Origin: Bacteroidota bacterium
Lineage (GTDB): Bacteria; Bacteroidota; Bacteroidia; Flavobacteriales; Weeksellaceae
Direction: 5' to 3'
Length of the DNA stretch: 64,000 nucleotides
Assembly: GCA_023422635.1 (NCBI GenBank)
Contig: JAFAGO010000014.1
Location: 7,649 to 71,648 of the forward strand
Under the pieces are notes generated by a model that was not told the DNA's origin, ran no database searches, and saw nothing but the letters and a program-made list of their open reading frames with translations. Shown here piece by piece: positions 63,999 through 64,000 of this stretch (position 1 is the stretch's first letter; every line of letters begins with the position of its first letter). The translations under genes and the position numbers were made by a program.

Positions 63999-64000
63999 AA

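Overview
The window looks like a chromosomal segment of a low-GC Bacteroidota, most likely class Flavobacteriia and the Chryseobacterium/Kaistella side of the Weeksellaceae. The evidence is the A+T-rich sequence, Bacteroidota-type promoter elements (TAnnTTTG, in one case with TTG exactly 19 nt upstream), tandem large RHS genes, and flavobacterial gene neighbours: an MCE protein followed by two Fe-S proteins, tandem aconitases, HU-CCDC81, DUF4251, and ccoI-ccoS beside a Crp/Fnr gene.

Bases 1-8409 appear to be the right-hand part of an element integrated at a tRNA-Asn gene. It holds the 3' end of a large secreted-repeat protein, an RHS protein with an unrecognised C-terminal domain, a small membrane protein joined to it by an ATGA overlap (candidate immunity protein), a frameshifted IS1-family transposase, and a tyrosine integrase. 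Three copies of a 12-bp repeat lie upstream of the integrase. The last 49 nt, 8361-8409, are the 3' portion of tRNA-Asn without its 5' half, followed by a tRNA-type terminator. The element's left end and an intact tRNA-Asn should lie upstream of the window.

Bases 8411-33750 are core genome: prfA; a peroxiredoxin/DsbA pair; the methylmalonyl-CoA mutase large subunit with a dipeptide epimerase and, 3.6 kb on, its chaperone meaB; a GH65 enzyme; an M48 protease; then a leftward run pgi-folD-queE-sugar transferase-mlaE-mlaF-outer-membrane protein; an AI-2E-type exporter; lon; a PpiD-like chaperone; and mlaD. Bases 33763-40820 carry a two-gene HdrB/C-like Fe-S module, a 55-codon membrane protein, and a three-gene surface-polysaccharide group (glycosyltransferase, asparagine-synthase-like protein, flippase).

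Bases 40834-64000 hold serS, a long leftward run of envelope genes, a TPP riboswitch in front of a TonB-dependent receptor (predicted thiamin uptake), tandem aconitases, an SDR, panB and rluA, and a divergent Crp/Fnr - ccoI/ccoS locus for cbb3 oxidase assembly. The mutase, meaB and the AcnB-type aconitase/2-methylisocitrate dehydratase together suggest an organism that handles propionyl-CoA and C3 units. The likeliest undescribed system is the RHS C-terminal domain plus membrane-protein pair at the integrated element.
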